DNA of 58,800 nucleotides, from positions 1 to 58,800 of the forward strand of contig JABUFA010000023.1 of the NCBI GenBank assembly GCA_013314755.1, read 5' to 3'. Position 1 is the stretch's first letter. Every line of letters starts with the position of its first letter. This document shows positions 8,683 to 16,191 of this stretch, in pieces. The position numbers and the translations under genes are program-made. This DNA comes from Chthonomonadia bacterium (GTDB lineage Bacteria > Armatimonadota > HRBIN16). The notes under the pieces were generated by a model. That model made no database searches. It was not told the origin of the DNA and worked only from the letters and a program-made list of their open reading frames with translations.

Positions 8683-10116
8683 CTATCCGGGTTTGTCCTC
8701 CTCGTTGACCGTCAGTCCGTACAGCCGCGCGAGGTTGATCGCCTGCCTGCGCCAGTCGCCGTATACGGTCACTCGGTGCCAGCCCATATCCCACTCGTTC
8801 AGGATGTTCTGAGCATCTGTCTTCGCCGCCAGTTTGGTGCGGCAGGCTTTGGGGTCATCCACGTTGGCGACGGTTTTGCCGGTGTGGATGACCATCCTTT
8901 TGCCCATCACGTCAATCTCCAGCGTGGTGACGGTCTCGCCGATGGGCATCAGCGACTGCACCGACGCTCCTTTCGCGTCTTCGGCGTGTGAGCGGATGAT
9001 GTAGGGGTTTGCCTTTCCTTGCGGACCGAAGACGCGATTGCTGGCAACGCAGTGCGCATAGATAATCCAGCCGCGGGAAGTATCAATCACGGGGTCGGAG
9101 ACGTAGCCCGGTCGCCCGGTCAGGTAGCGCATCATCAGCTGCGTGCAGGTGGAGTTCAGGTCTGCTTCGCACACGCCAGTGCCGCCGTCGTTGTTCATCT
9201 GGAAGTGCGACAGGCACGGATACGCGGTGACACGCCCGCTATAGAACATGCCCAGGCAGTCCATGGTGACCGCATCGGCGCGTTTGTCGGCGGCAGCCTG
9301 CGCCAGCGCCAGATACATCTTGCCCGACTTGATAATCTCCTCGCGGGATGGCTCTACCACCTTTTTCGCCTGTTTTATCCACAGGTCTGCCCAGCGTGCG
9401 GCTTCGGCTTCGTCCGCCCTGGAATAGTAGGACGCCAGTTCCTCCGAACCCATCTTCACCACTTTCGTACCGAACAGGCTGTTGACGCCGCCCGCCCAGG
9501 CGGTGATGTCGTAGTCCGCGATGTCCAGAATGGTGGACTCTTTCATAGCGCGGATGACTTCAAACAGGCGCACCGCCTCCACGACGTCCTCGAAGCGGGA
9601 GGAACTGACCGTCACCACCGGCAGCTTCTCGCGGTTGGCGACCCCGGCAATGATGAGAGTCTCCCCGGAGCCGGCAAACAGGTCATCCACCATCACTACC
9701 GGCTTTCCACTGCGCACCAGCACATTGGGAGCGCCCGTCCAGATACCGATGTTGTAACACACGAAGCCGTCGGCGTTCTCGGACTCTTTGACCACCGCCT
9801 CCGCCTGCTGAGTGTTATGAGCGGTGCGCACGGTGAAAAGAATGTTCGGGCAGGCTTCCTGCAATTTGGCGGTCAGCTCGCGCTTGCGCCCTTCGTAGTC
9901 GTATCCGACAGAGGGCCAGGTGGGATACTCCGGCGGGACGTGGCTGAACAGCAGGGTCACCCGCGGCTTGCTCTTGGCGAAAATCGGCGTTCGGCTCTCC
10001 GGGGGAGCACCAGCGAACACGGGTTCCGCAGCGGGAAGCAGTGTCCATACGGCAATTGCGCCCGTCGCCCGAAGAAACTGCCTGCGGGTCAGGGGACAAT
10101 GAGCACAGCGTGACAT
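8683..10116 (-). CDS. Tat-exported L-fucose/L-arabinose isomerase-fold protein
   Basis: A 477-residue protein. The N terminus carries a twin-arginine signal (LTRRQFLRATGA, then a hydrophobic stretch and AFAG-like cleavage site near residue 35). The rest resembles the FucI/AraA isomerase fold: a Rossmann-like N-terminal half and a C-terminal half with DCLGMFYSG, PCLSHFQMNNDGGTG and CEADLNS, where isomerases place metal and substrate residues. Cytoplasmic sugar isomerases are not normally exported, so a periplasmic role is suggested and an isomerase activity is not certain. The start at 10116 has AGGAGG at ideal spacing. It is divergent from the M20 gene. Confidence 0.7.
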   Translation of the reverse strand: MSRCAHCPLTRRQFLRATGAIAVWTLLPAAEPVFAGAPPESRTPIFAKSKPRVTLLFSHVPPEYPTWPSVGYDYEGRKRELTAKLQEACPNILFTVRTAHNTQQAEAVVKESENADGFVCYNIGIWTGAPNVLVRSGKPVVMVDDLFAGSGETLIIAGVANREKLPVVTVSSSRFEDVVEAVRLFEVIRAMKESTILDIADYDITAWAGGVNSLFGTKVVKMGSEELASYYSRADEAEAARWADLWIKQAKKVVEPSREEIIKSGKMYLALAQAAADKRADAVTMDCLGMFYSGRVTAYPCLSHFQMNNDGGTGVCEADLNSTCTQLMMRYLTGRPGYVSDPVIDTSRGWIIYAHCVASNRVFGPQGKANPYIIRSHAEDAKGASVQSLMPIGETVTTLEIDVMGKRMVIHTGKTVANVDDPKACRTKLAAKTDAQNILNEWDMGWHRVTVYGDWRRQAINLARLYGLTVNEEDKPG

Positions 10117-10137
10117 GGCGATACCTCCTGTGCGCAC

Positions 10138-10150
10138 AAACAATTTGTTT
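10138..10150. promoter_or_regulatory. Palindrome in a divergent promoter region
   Basis: AAACAATTTGTTT is a perfect 13-base palindrome about 22 bases upstream of the Tat-isomerase start. It could be an operator, or chance in an AT-rich leader. No regulator gene is adjacent. Confidence 0.25.
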
Positions 10151-10277
10151 TCTGGCAAACCGATTCTTTGGTTGTTATTCCACTCCTGCCCCTGAGAGAG
10201 GCTAACTACTTTGGAACAAATGCAGGATTCTCGGTTCGTCGCGACGAAAGGACATGTTGAAAGAGGATAGCGGATAC

Positions 10278-11444
10278 ATGGACGACATCCGTGAGACAAT
10301 TGACCGACTGCTTCCCGACCTTATAGCGCTGCGTCATGACCTGCACGCTCACCCGGAGCTGGGCTTTGAGGAGCATCACACGGCGGAGCAGGTTGCGGAG
10401 TGGTTGTCGCGACACGGTATCGATGTGCGCACCGGTGTGGCGAAGACCGGCGTGGTGGGTACACTGCGCGGTGAGCAGGGAAACGGCGACTGTGTGGCTT
10501 TTCGCGCGGATATGGACGCCCTGCCCATTGAAGAGCAGAACGACCTGCCGTATCGCTCGCGCCATGCAGGCAAGATGCACGCCTGCGGTCACGACGGACA
10601 TACCGCCATGCTGTTAGGCGCAGCGGCAGTGCTGGCGCAGTACCGACATCGCCTGCGGGGAACGGTACGCTTCTTCTTTCAGCCCTCCGAAGAGAGCGTA
10701 TCCGGAGCGAAAGCGATGCTGGAAGAGGGCGTGCTGGACGAGATGCGTCCGCAGTGGATGGTCGCTCTGCATGGGCGTCCGGGTATGCCTCTGGGCAGTG
10801 TGGGCATTCGAGCAGGGGCGATAATGGCGTCGGCGGATACCTTTGACATCTGGCTGATGGGCAGGGGTGGACACGCGGCACTGCCCCACCTCAGCGATGA
10901 CCCGGTTCTGGCAGGCGCGCATTTAGTGCAGGCACTACACGGCATCGTGGGACGCGAGACGTCGCCCGGCAATCCGATGGTTCTGAGTGTGACGCAGTTC
11001 CATGCGGGCAACGCCTATAACGTCTTACCTCAGCAGGTGCATTTAGCGGGCACGGTGCGCTGTTTGAAGGAAGAGATGCGCGTCAAAGCTTCTGAGCGGA
11101 TACGCGAGATGGCGGAGGCGACAGCACGGTTGTGGCATGTACAGAGCCGCTTTGAGTGGCACTCCGGCACGCCAGTGACGGTCAACGCGCCATCGGTAGC
11201 CGAGCTTATCGCGCAGGTCGCGGAAGAGGCTTTCGGGCGTGAGCAGCTGGTCTGGCTGGAGGAGCCTCTGATGGGCGCTGAGGATTTTGCCTACTTCGCG
11301 CAGGCGGTTCCCGCCGCGATGTTCTTCTTAGGGCTGGGCGATGTTGCTGACCTGCATACCGCCTGTTTTGACTTTCCCGATGCTGCGCTTCCGTTCGGGG
11401 TAGAAATGTTCGTCAGGCTGGCGGTGGAGCAATTGGCAGTATAA
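10278..11444 (+). CDS. M20 family amidohydrolase (hippurate/IAA-amino-acid hydrolase type)
   Basis: A 388-residue zinc-dependent amidohydrolase of the M20D subgroup, which removes N-acyl groups from amino acids or conjugates. Metal-binding residues are visible in HACGHDGHT (H101, C103, H105), in FQPSEES and in LMGAEDFAYF near the C terminus. The dimerisation (lid) domain lies in the middle. ATG 10278 has AGAGGA 10 bases upstream; ATG 10254 is an in-frame alternative with a ribosome site that is too close. No signal peptide. Substrate not determinable from sequence. It converges with the HEPN gene. Confidence 0.85.
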   Translation: MDDIRETIDRLLPDLIALRHDLHAHPELGFEEHHTAEQVAEWLSRHGIDVRTGVAKTGVVGTLRGEQGNGDCVAFRADMDALPIEEQNDLPYRSRHAGKMHACGHDGHTAMLLGAAAVLAQYRHRLRGTVRFFFQPSEESVSGAKAMLEEGVLDEMRPQWMVALHGRPGMPLGSVGIRAGAIMASADTFDIWLMGRGGHAALPHLSDDPVLAGAHLVQALHGIVGRETSPGNPMVLSVTQFHAGNAYNVLPQQVHLAGTVRCLKEEMRVKASERIREMAEATARLWHVQSRFEWHSGTPVTVNAPSVAELIAQVAEEAFGREQLVWLEEPLMGAEDFAYFAQAVPAAMFFLGLGDVADLHTACFDFPDAALPFGVEMFVRLAVEQLAV

Positions 11445-11499
11445 CGAGGCTAATGAAAAAGCGTTTAGTTTGAGATAGCACCCCGAATGCGAGTATTCC

Positions 11500-11901
11500 T
11501 TAAGGCTCGAACCCCTTTGCTCTGAGCTTGCTCAGGACAAACTCCTTAACCCGCACGGCCATCTGTAATCCACGCTCTGTTTCTTCAAGGGACGGAAATA
11601 TCTCTTCATCGTACCGGACGCCGACAGCATACTTGGTGAGGCTATCAACTCCATCCCTGTTCAGTGTATCAAAATCGGGGTCAATGCTGGCGCACTTATT
11701 CACGATGAAGCCGATATCATGGGTACGCGGATACTCCTCGCCATGAAAGATCAGGTACGCTTTCAGATATTTTTCGGCACACTGTTGCATGTGAAAACAT
11801 ATTGTATCGGTCGCTGGATCTGTTGTGGCAAGCTCGTCTTTTCCTGTTTTCAGGTCGCTTTCTGCCCTTCGTATCCAGAGCCTTACCGCATCCTCATTCA
11901 T
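11500..11901 (-). CDS. HEPN domain protein
   Basis: A 133-residue all-helical protein of the HEPN family (PF05168 type), identifiable from WIRRAESDLKTG, the MQQCAEKYLKAYL helix and the final cluster of charged helices. It overlaps the nucleotidyltransferase gene by four bases (ATGA). In characterised MNT/HEPN pairs the HEPN protein is an RNase toxin inactivated by nucleotide transfer from its partner. The canonical RNase motif is R-X4-6-H; here R-T-H-D near residue 59 is shorter, so RNase activity is not certain. Confidence 0.8.
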   Translation of the reverse strand: MNEDAVRLWIRRAESDLKTGKDELATTDPATDTICFHMQQCAEKYLKAYLIFHGEEYPRTHDIGFIVNKCASIDPDFDTLNRDGVDSLTKYAVGVRYDEEIFPSLEETERGLQMAVRVKEFVLSKLRAKGFEP

Positions 11902-12221
11902 ATCTCAATCCCCTCTTTGAGCGCGTAGTAGGTCAGAAAACCTGTGTTGTCTTTTCTTTCCCGCACAACGGCTTCGCTCTGGATAAAGACATCACCACAG
12001 AAGCCTGCCTGCACGAATCGTCGGCGGATGAGGTCAGAAAGGCTCAATCGCTCTGAAGTGGACAGGTCCTTGTCGATAATAACGTAGAAATCCCAGTCAC
12101 TATCGGGGCGTGCGGTGCCCTTGGCACGGCTCCCAAAGAGCAGAATGTGACGAGCAACGCATCCAGCCCGTTGTACCTCCTCGAGGATGATCGCTTTTGC
12201 GCGCTTGGTAATGCTGTCCAT
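11898..12221 (-). CDS. MNT-type nucleotidyltransferase, probable antitoxin
   Basis: A 107-residue minimal nucleotidyltransferase. The active-site signature is LLFGSRAKGTARPDSDWDF, with the GS-X9-11-D-X-D arrangement. It is coupled to the downstream HEPN gene by a four-base overlap and is expected to modify and silence it. The reading frame is open for another 75 codons upstream, but a near-consensus promoter at 12283-12311 would start transcription near 12276. The ATG at 12221 is therefore the likely start, although its ribosome site is weak. Confidence 0.8.
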   Translation of the reverse strand: MDSITKRAKAIILEEVQRAGCVARHILLFGSRAKGTARPDSDWDFYVIIDKDLSTSERLSLSDLIRRRFVQAGFCGDVFIQSEAVVRERKDNTGFLTYYALKEGIEI

Positions 12222-12282
12222 CTTGTGGCACTCACAAGGTTTCGTTCTTGACTCGAATGCACAGAGCACCGATCCTGCTTTG

Positions 12283-12311
12283 ATTATACACGAGCTAAAG
12301 TGGGCAAGCAA
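12283..12311 (-). promoter_or_regulatory. Promoter of the MNT-HEPN pair
   Basis: On the minus strand TTGCTT, a 17-base spacer and TATAAT. The predicted start near 12276 leaves a leader of about 55 bases to the ATG at 12221. Confidence 0.65.
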
Positions 12312-12331
12312 TTCCCTTCCCTGCACCTCAA

Positions 12332-12360
12332 ATAAAAAACAGGGCGGGGTACCCGCCCTG
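12332..12360 (-). terminator. Rho-independent terminator, minus strand
   Basis: A stem CAGGGCGGG / CCCGCCCTG with a three-base loop is followed on the minus strand by TTTTTTATTT. It lies just before the MNT-HEPN promoter and would end a transcript coming from the region around 12510, which supports a transcribed unit there. Confidence 0.75.
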
Positions 12361-12426
12361 TACGCGCAGGTGAACCGCTTTGGCATCCCTCCTCTCCGAT
12401 GCCTCTGGTGTCCTTCGCCAGCCAAG

Positions 12427-12510
12427 TTAGAGGTATGCGCCCTCACGTATCATAAGTATCACCAGTGCTATCGCGGCGAGAGCCACACACACTGCCACGA
12501 CCGTGGACAT
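12427..12510 (-). CDS. Possible 27-residue single-span membrane peptide
   Basis: A short frame starting at ATG 12510 encodes 27 residues: a hydrophobic stretch from VVAVCVALAAIALVILM followed by a charged IREGAYL tail. GAGGTG stands 8 bases before the ATG. A rho-independent terminator lies 67 bases after the stop. Size and composition match small membrane peptides, but no homologue is recognised and coding is not proven. Confidence 0.35.
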   Translation of the reverse strand: MSTVVAVCVALAAIALVILMIREGAYL

Positions 12511-12703
12511 CCTGTCTACACCTCACTTCCCTGTATCGGCTATGCTAATGGGGTTTACCCTGATTGTCCTTTGTCGCCTGCACTGAGTTCGTTCCACGTG
12601 AGTGCGGGAAGCGAGCCTGAGAAGCCTGCGAGGTACGCCAAAAACCAGAAAGCCTACTGACGGTAAAGAGTGCAACAGCAAATCTACGGGTGTTGGCTTC
12701 CGT

Positions 12704-14158
12704 CTATCGCGCTCGTTTCAGCACCTTCAGCTGCTGTGCCTGTGGAGAACGCTTGTAAAACTCATCGAGCGGGTAGCAGCCGGAGGGCAGTCCGTTGCGC
12801 GGGGCGGTGGTACAGTCGCTGAAGGTGCGACAGAGGCGTTTGGTCTGCAGGGGGCGCCCCTCCAGCACGTCGCGCGGCAGTTCGGGGTATGCCAGCATCA
12901 TGCGCCCCAGCCCTACGAGGTCTGTCCAGCCCTCGCGCACCGCCGCCTGGGCAACGTGGGGGATAAACTCCTGCAGGTAGGTGTACGCCGTACCGACGAT
13001 GACCAGATGCGGGAACTGCGCCTTCAGGGTCCGAACCGCCTGCATCTGGCGGGCAACTCCAACCAGCGGGTCCTCAGGTGGCTGATAGCCATCGGATGGT
13101 GGGTAAAGAGCCGGTCGCTGGATGTGCGGGTTGTAGTAGGGACTGCCGGCGGAGAGGTTGACCAGATGGATGCCCAGTTCCTCCAGCAGTCGCAGAAAGG
13201 CGACGGTTTCAGTCAGGTCTGGCTCCAGCGGATTGTTCGGGTTCACGCCAAAGCCCCAGCGATACGGCAGCAAATGCTCGAAGGGTTCCGGCACACCGAT
13301 GCCCGGTTTGCCCGGCTGAGAGGTTGCCGGGTCGGGACGGAAAGGTATCATGTCAAAGGCGGAAAGTCGCACGCCGATGCGCAGGTCGGGTACTTCGGCG
13401 CGGATGCCCTGTACCACCTCGCGCAGGAAACGGGTGCGGTTGTCGAAGCTGCCGCCATAATCGCCCTCGCGGGTGTGTGCGCTGAGGAACTCGTGCCCGA
13501 GGTAGCCGTGACAGTGTTTGATGTCCACGAAGTCAAAGCCAATTTGCCACGCCAGCTTTGCCGAGCGGATGAATGTTTCGATAATCTCCCGAACCTCGCC
13601 GTCGGTCAGCACGGGGTAGTCATCGGGCAGGTTGAGTCGCCTGTCCAGAATGGGGTGGTGGTAGAGGATGCGCGGTTCGGGCTTGCCGTCGGGGCGGCTG
13701 TAGCGACCGGAGTGCGTCAGCTGCAAACCGATGACCAGACCATCAGTCGTTCCGCACGCTTTGCGATGCTCTTCCACCAGTGCCTCGCGCAGGCGGGCGA
13801 GGTCGTCACGGGTCGATTCGTTTAACAGCAGCTGGTTGGGGTTGGCTCTGCCGTCATGCCGAACAGCAACCGCTTCGCCTCCCCATATCATTTTGGCTCC
13901 ACTGCTGCCGAATCGCTTCCACCGGCGGAACGTCAGTTCAGATGGGCGTCCATCAAGCGTGCCATCCCAGCCCTCCATCGGCTGCACGGCGAAGCGATTG
14001 CCAACGGTCAGTCCATCCACCTGAATCGGCTGGGCGAGGGGAGCGGAATCTCCTGAAAGCACCTCCCTATCGCAGGGGATGGAAAGGTTCAGGGTACGCA
14101 GGACGTGGATAAAATCGTCCGCGCTGTGCAGGCTTCCTATCTTGACGTAATCGCTCAT
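12704..14158 (-). CDS. NADH:flavin oxidoreductase, Old Yellow Enzyme family
   Basis: A 484-residue FMN-dependent TIM-barrel oxidoreductase of the OYE family. Family motifs are the N-terminal [26 protein letters not shown], and the catalytic region [16 protein letters not shown] followed by [12 protein letters not shown]. The C-terminal [13 protein letters not shown] completes the barrel. It starts one base after the dihydrolase-like gene, with GGAG at good spacing, and is the last gene of a five-gene operon. Members reduce activated C=C bonds or act in catabolism of unusual substrates. A link to proline or arginine breakdown is suggested only by position. Confidence 0.85.
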   Translation of the reverse strand: MSDYVKIGSLHSADDFIHVLRTLNLSIPCDREVLSGDSAPLAQPIQVDGLTVGNRFAVQPMEGWDGTLDGRPSELTFRRWKRFGSSGAKMIWGGEAVAVRHDGRANPNQLLLNESTRDDLARLREALVEEHRKACGTTDGLVIGLQLTHSGRYSRPDGKPEPRILYHHPILDRRLNLPDDYPVLTDGEVREIIETFIRSAKLAWQIGFDFVDIKHCHGYLGHEFLSAHTREGDYGGSFDNRTRFLREVVQGIRAEVPDLRIGVRLSAFDMIPFRPDPATSQPGKPGIGVPEPFEHLLPYRWGFGVNPNNPLEPDLTETVAFLRLLEELGIHLVNLSAGSPYYNPHIQRPALYPPSDGYQPPEDPLVGVARQMQAVRTLKAQFPHLVIVGTAYTYLQEFIPHVAQAAVREGWTDLVGLGRMMLAYPELPRDVLEGRPLQTKRLCRTFSDCTTAPRNGLPSGCYPLDEFYKRSPQAQQLKVLKRAR

Positions 14159-14159
14159 C

Positions 14160-14951
14160 TCAACGCTCCAGAAACATCACGAGGCATTTGCAGGCGCCGC
14201 CGCTTTTGATGAACTCACTCATGGGAACAGGAATCACACGGTAGCCGCGTCGCTCCAGCAATGCCGTGATTAACGGACAGCCTGCGGGCATCAACACGGT
14301 GTGGTCAATCACCACGCTGTTGCAGGCGAAGCGCAGAGCTTCCTCTTCCACCACGTGCAGAGTGTCGAAGTGTTCTTCAATCACGCGCCGCGCATAAAGG
14401 TCAAACGCGCCGGGATAGTAGACTACGGTTCGTTCGTCCAGCACAAACAGGGCGGTGTCGAGATGATACCAGCGGTCGTCCACCAGCTCCAGCGAGAGCA
14501 CTTCGTGCTTGAGATACTCAGAGGCGAGGCGATGGGCGCAGATTTCGGTGCGCTTCCGGTAGCCGGCGAGATACCGCTCCCCCGCGTAAAGGATGTCGCC
14601 CTCGCCTTCGAAGGGGCAGTCTTCGGGCATGGTATACACCGTGTAGCCATGCTCCTCGAACCAGCGGCGGAAGTGCGGCTCTTCCACCCGGCGTTCGGGG
14701 TGGCGAAAACGGCTGAGCAGTACCTCCCTGTCGCCCACTATCAGCCCTGCGTTGGCGGTGAAGACCATATCGGGACATTCGGGGGCAGGGGAGACCAGTT
14801 CCACCTGCGCGATTCGTCGGACATGCTCGTAAAGCCTCTGCCACTGTTGCCTTGCCAGCGCAAGGTCTGGCTGATTTTCCAGGTGCATCCAGGCGTTAAT
14901 CTCGTAGCGCAGGGCGTAGTGGTCGGGCGGGCACATCAGCACGCGAGGCAT
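14160..14951 (-). CDS. Arginine dihydrolase / DDAH-like guanidine hydrolase
   Basis: A 263-residue member of the guanidino-group-modifying superfamily. Visible active-site elements are MVFTANAGL near residue 64, the acidic FEGEGDIL near 113, YHLDTALF (catalytic His near 162) and the C-terminal SGGACKC with the nucleophilic cysteine (C256). The size and sequence style match the N-terminal arginine dihydrolase domain of cyanobacterial AgrE/ArgZ, which turns arginine into ornithine, CO2 and two ammonia. It follows the TIGR00300/LOR-SDH gene by four bases; in AgrE the two domains are fused in one protein. A dimethylarginine hydrolase is the main alternative. Confidence 0.75.
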   Translation of the reverse strand: MPRVLMCPPDHYALRYEINAWMHLENQPDLALARQQWQRLYEHVRRIAQVELVSPAPECPDMVFTANAGLIVGDREVLLSRFRHPERRVEEPHFRRWFEEHGYTVYTMPEDCPFEGEGDILYAGERYLAGYRKRTEICAHRLASEYLKHEVLSLELVDDRWYHLDTALFVLDERTVVYYPGAFDLYARRVIEEHFDTLHVVEEEALRFACNSVVIDHTVLMPAGCPLITALLERRGYRVIPVPMSEFIKSGGACKCLVMFLER

Positions 14952-14955
14952 GTGG

Positions 14956-16179
14956 CTACTCCTTTCCGCATAACTGCTCTGCCAGCTCCTTCAGGAAGAA
15001 GGCGCAGTCGGTCACAATGCCGAACGCCTGATGCGAGCCGCGATCGGTGAGCTTGATCACCGTGTCGGCGTCGGCATCCACGCAGAAGGTGGTGACGGAG
15101 GCAGGCAGAAGGTTGCCCGTCGCGATGGAGTGCAGGGTAGTAGCCACCATCAGCGCCAGCCCAACGCCCTGAATTGCCTCGCGCATGGCGTCCTGTGCCT
15201 GCATCACGTCGGTAATCACGTCGGGCAGGGGACCGTCATCGCGGATACTGCCTGCCAGCACCACATGCACGTTCGCCACCACGCAGGCGTGCATGATGCC
15301 CCCTTTGAGTACGCCTTTCTCCATTGCCTGGCGGATACCGCCCAGCGCACGGATGGTATTAATGGCACGCAGGTGATGCTCGTGTCCGTGCGTTTCGGCG
15401 ATGCCGGTATCCAGTGCTACGCCCAGCGAAGTTCCGTAAAGCGCATACTCAATATCGTGCGTGGCGAGGGCGTTGCCGGCGAACAGCACATCTATCCATC
15501 CCGCACGGATGATACGCTCCAGATAGGGCGCCGCGCCGGTGTGCACGATAGCCGGTCCGCCGACAAACAGCACCTTCCGTCCGCTCGCTTTCGTATCGCG
15601 GATAGCACGGGCAACCGCCTGCACAATGCGCGCCTTGGGCTTTTCGATGGAGACTTCACTGCCCATGAAGTGGAAAACGCTCTCCGCCTCACGGCGCGGT
15701 GCAGGGGTGACCCGCACGCCAGCAGTGCCCACCACAAACAGGTCGCCTTTGCGGGCGCGATGCAGAGGCACACACTCCGCTCGCCAGCCGGTGTCCGTTC
15801 GCGAGACGCGGATACCGCAGTCCATCTCAATACGCTCAACGAGTATCCACGTGTCCTCGATGCGCACGAAGGTCTCGAGGTTTGTGGTGGAATAGAATCC
15901 GTCGGGGAACACGCCGTCCTGGGGAGCTGGTTGCAGTTTGGCGTTCTCCTGCGAGATGACCGCGCCGTGCTGTTGCACCTCGTGCAGGGCACGCTGGAGG
16001 CTCTCTTCATCGGGCGCACGCACCAGTATCTCGGCGTGGCTGGTTTCGTCGTGCGTTTTGCCAATCTCAAAGCGGCGGATTTCGTAGTCCACGCCGGTGG
16101 ACACCAGAATATCCAGCACTTTGGAAAGGGTTAGCGAATCGATAATATGTCCGTCCAGCGTGATAATTTCGGTGCGCAT
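14956..16179 (-). CDS. TIGR00300 / LOR-SDH domain protein, probable ornithine cyclodeaminase
   Basis: A 407-residue protein of the TIGR00300 family. The N-terminal LOR/SDH bifunctional-enzyme-like domain (about residues 1-130) includes TLDGHIIDSLTLSKVLD. The C-terminal part (from about 185) has a nucleotide-binding VLFVGGPAIVHTGA loop and GNALATHDIEYALYGTSLG. Archaeal and cyanobacterial members convert ornithine to proline and ammonia. Directly downstream lies the dihydrolase gene, so together they would convert arginine to proline. Good ribosome site (GAGGGGAAC). It starts 12 bases after the clostripain-like gene. Confidence 0.8.
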   Translation of the reverse strand: MRTEIITLDGHIIDSLTLSKVLDILVSTGVDYEIRRFEIGKTHDETSHAEILVRAPDEESLQRALHEVQQHGAVISQENAKLQPAPQDGVFPDGFYSTTNLETFVRIEDTWILVERIEMDCGIRVSRTDTGWRAECVPLHRARKGDLFVVGTAGVRVTPAPRREAESVFHFMGSEVSIEKPKARIVQAVARAIRDTKASGRKVLFVGGPAIVHTGAAPYLERIIRAGWIDVLFAGNALATHDIEYALYGTSLGVALDTGIAETHGHEHHLRAINTIRALGGIRQAMEKGVLKGGIMHACVVANVHVVLAGSIRDDGPLPDVITDVMQAQDAMREAIQGVGLALMVATTLHSIATGNLLPASVTTFCVDADADTVIKLTDRGSHQAFGIVTDCAFFLKELAEQLCGKE

Positions 16180-16191
16180 GTGTTCCCCTCC

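Noticed and set aside
12222-12446. N-terminal extension of the MNT gene
   Set aside because: The extra frame contains a promoter and a rho-independent terminator, so it is not translated with MNT.
14301-16134. Long plus-strand frames opposite the dihydrolase and LOR-SDH genes
   Set aside because: Antisense shadows of genes with recognised active-site motifs.
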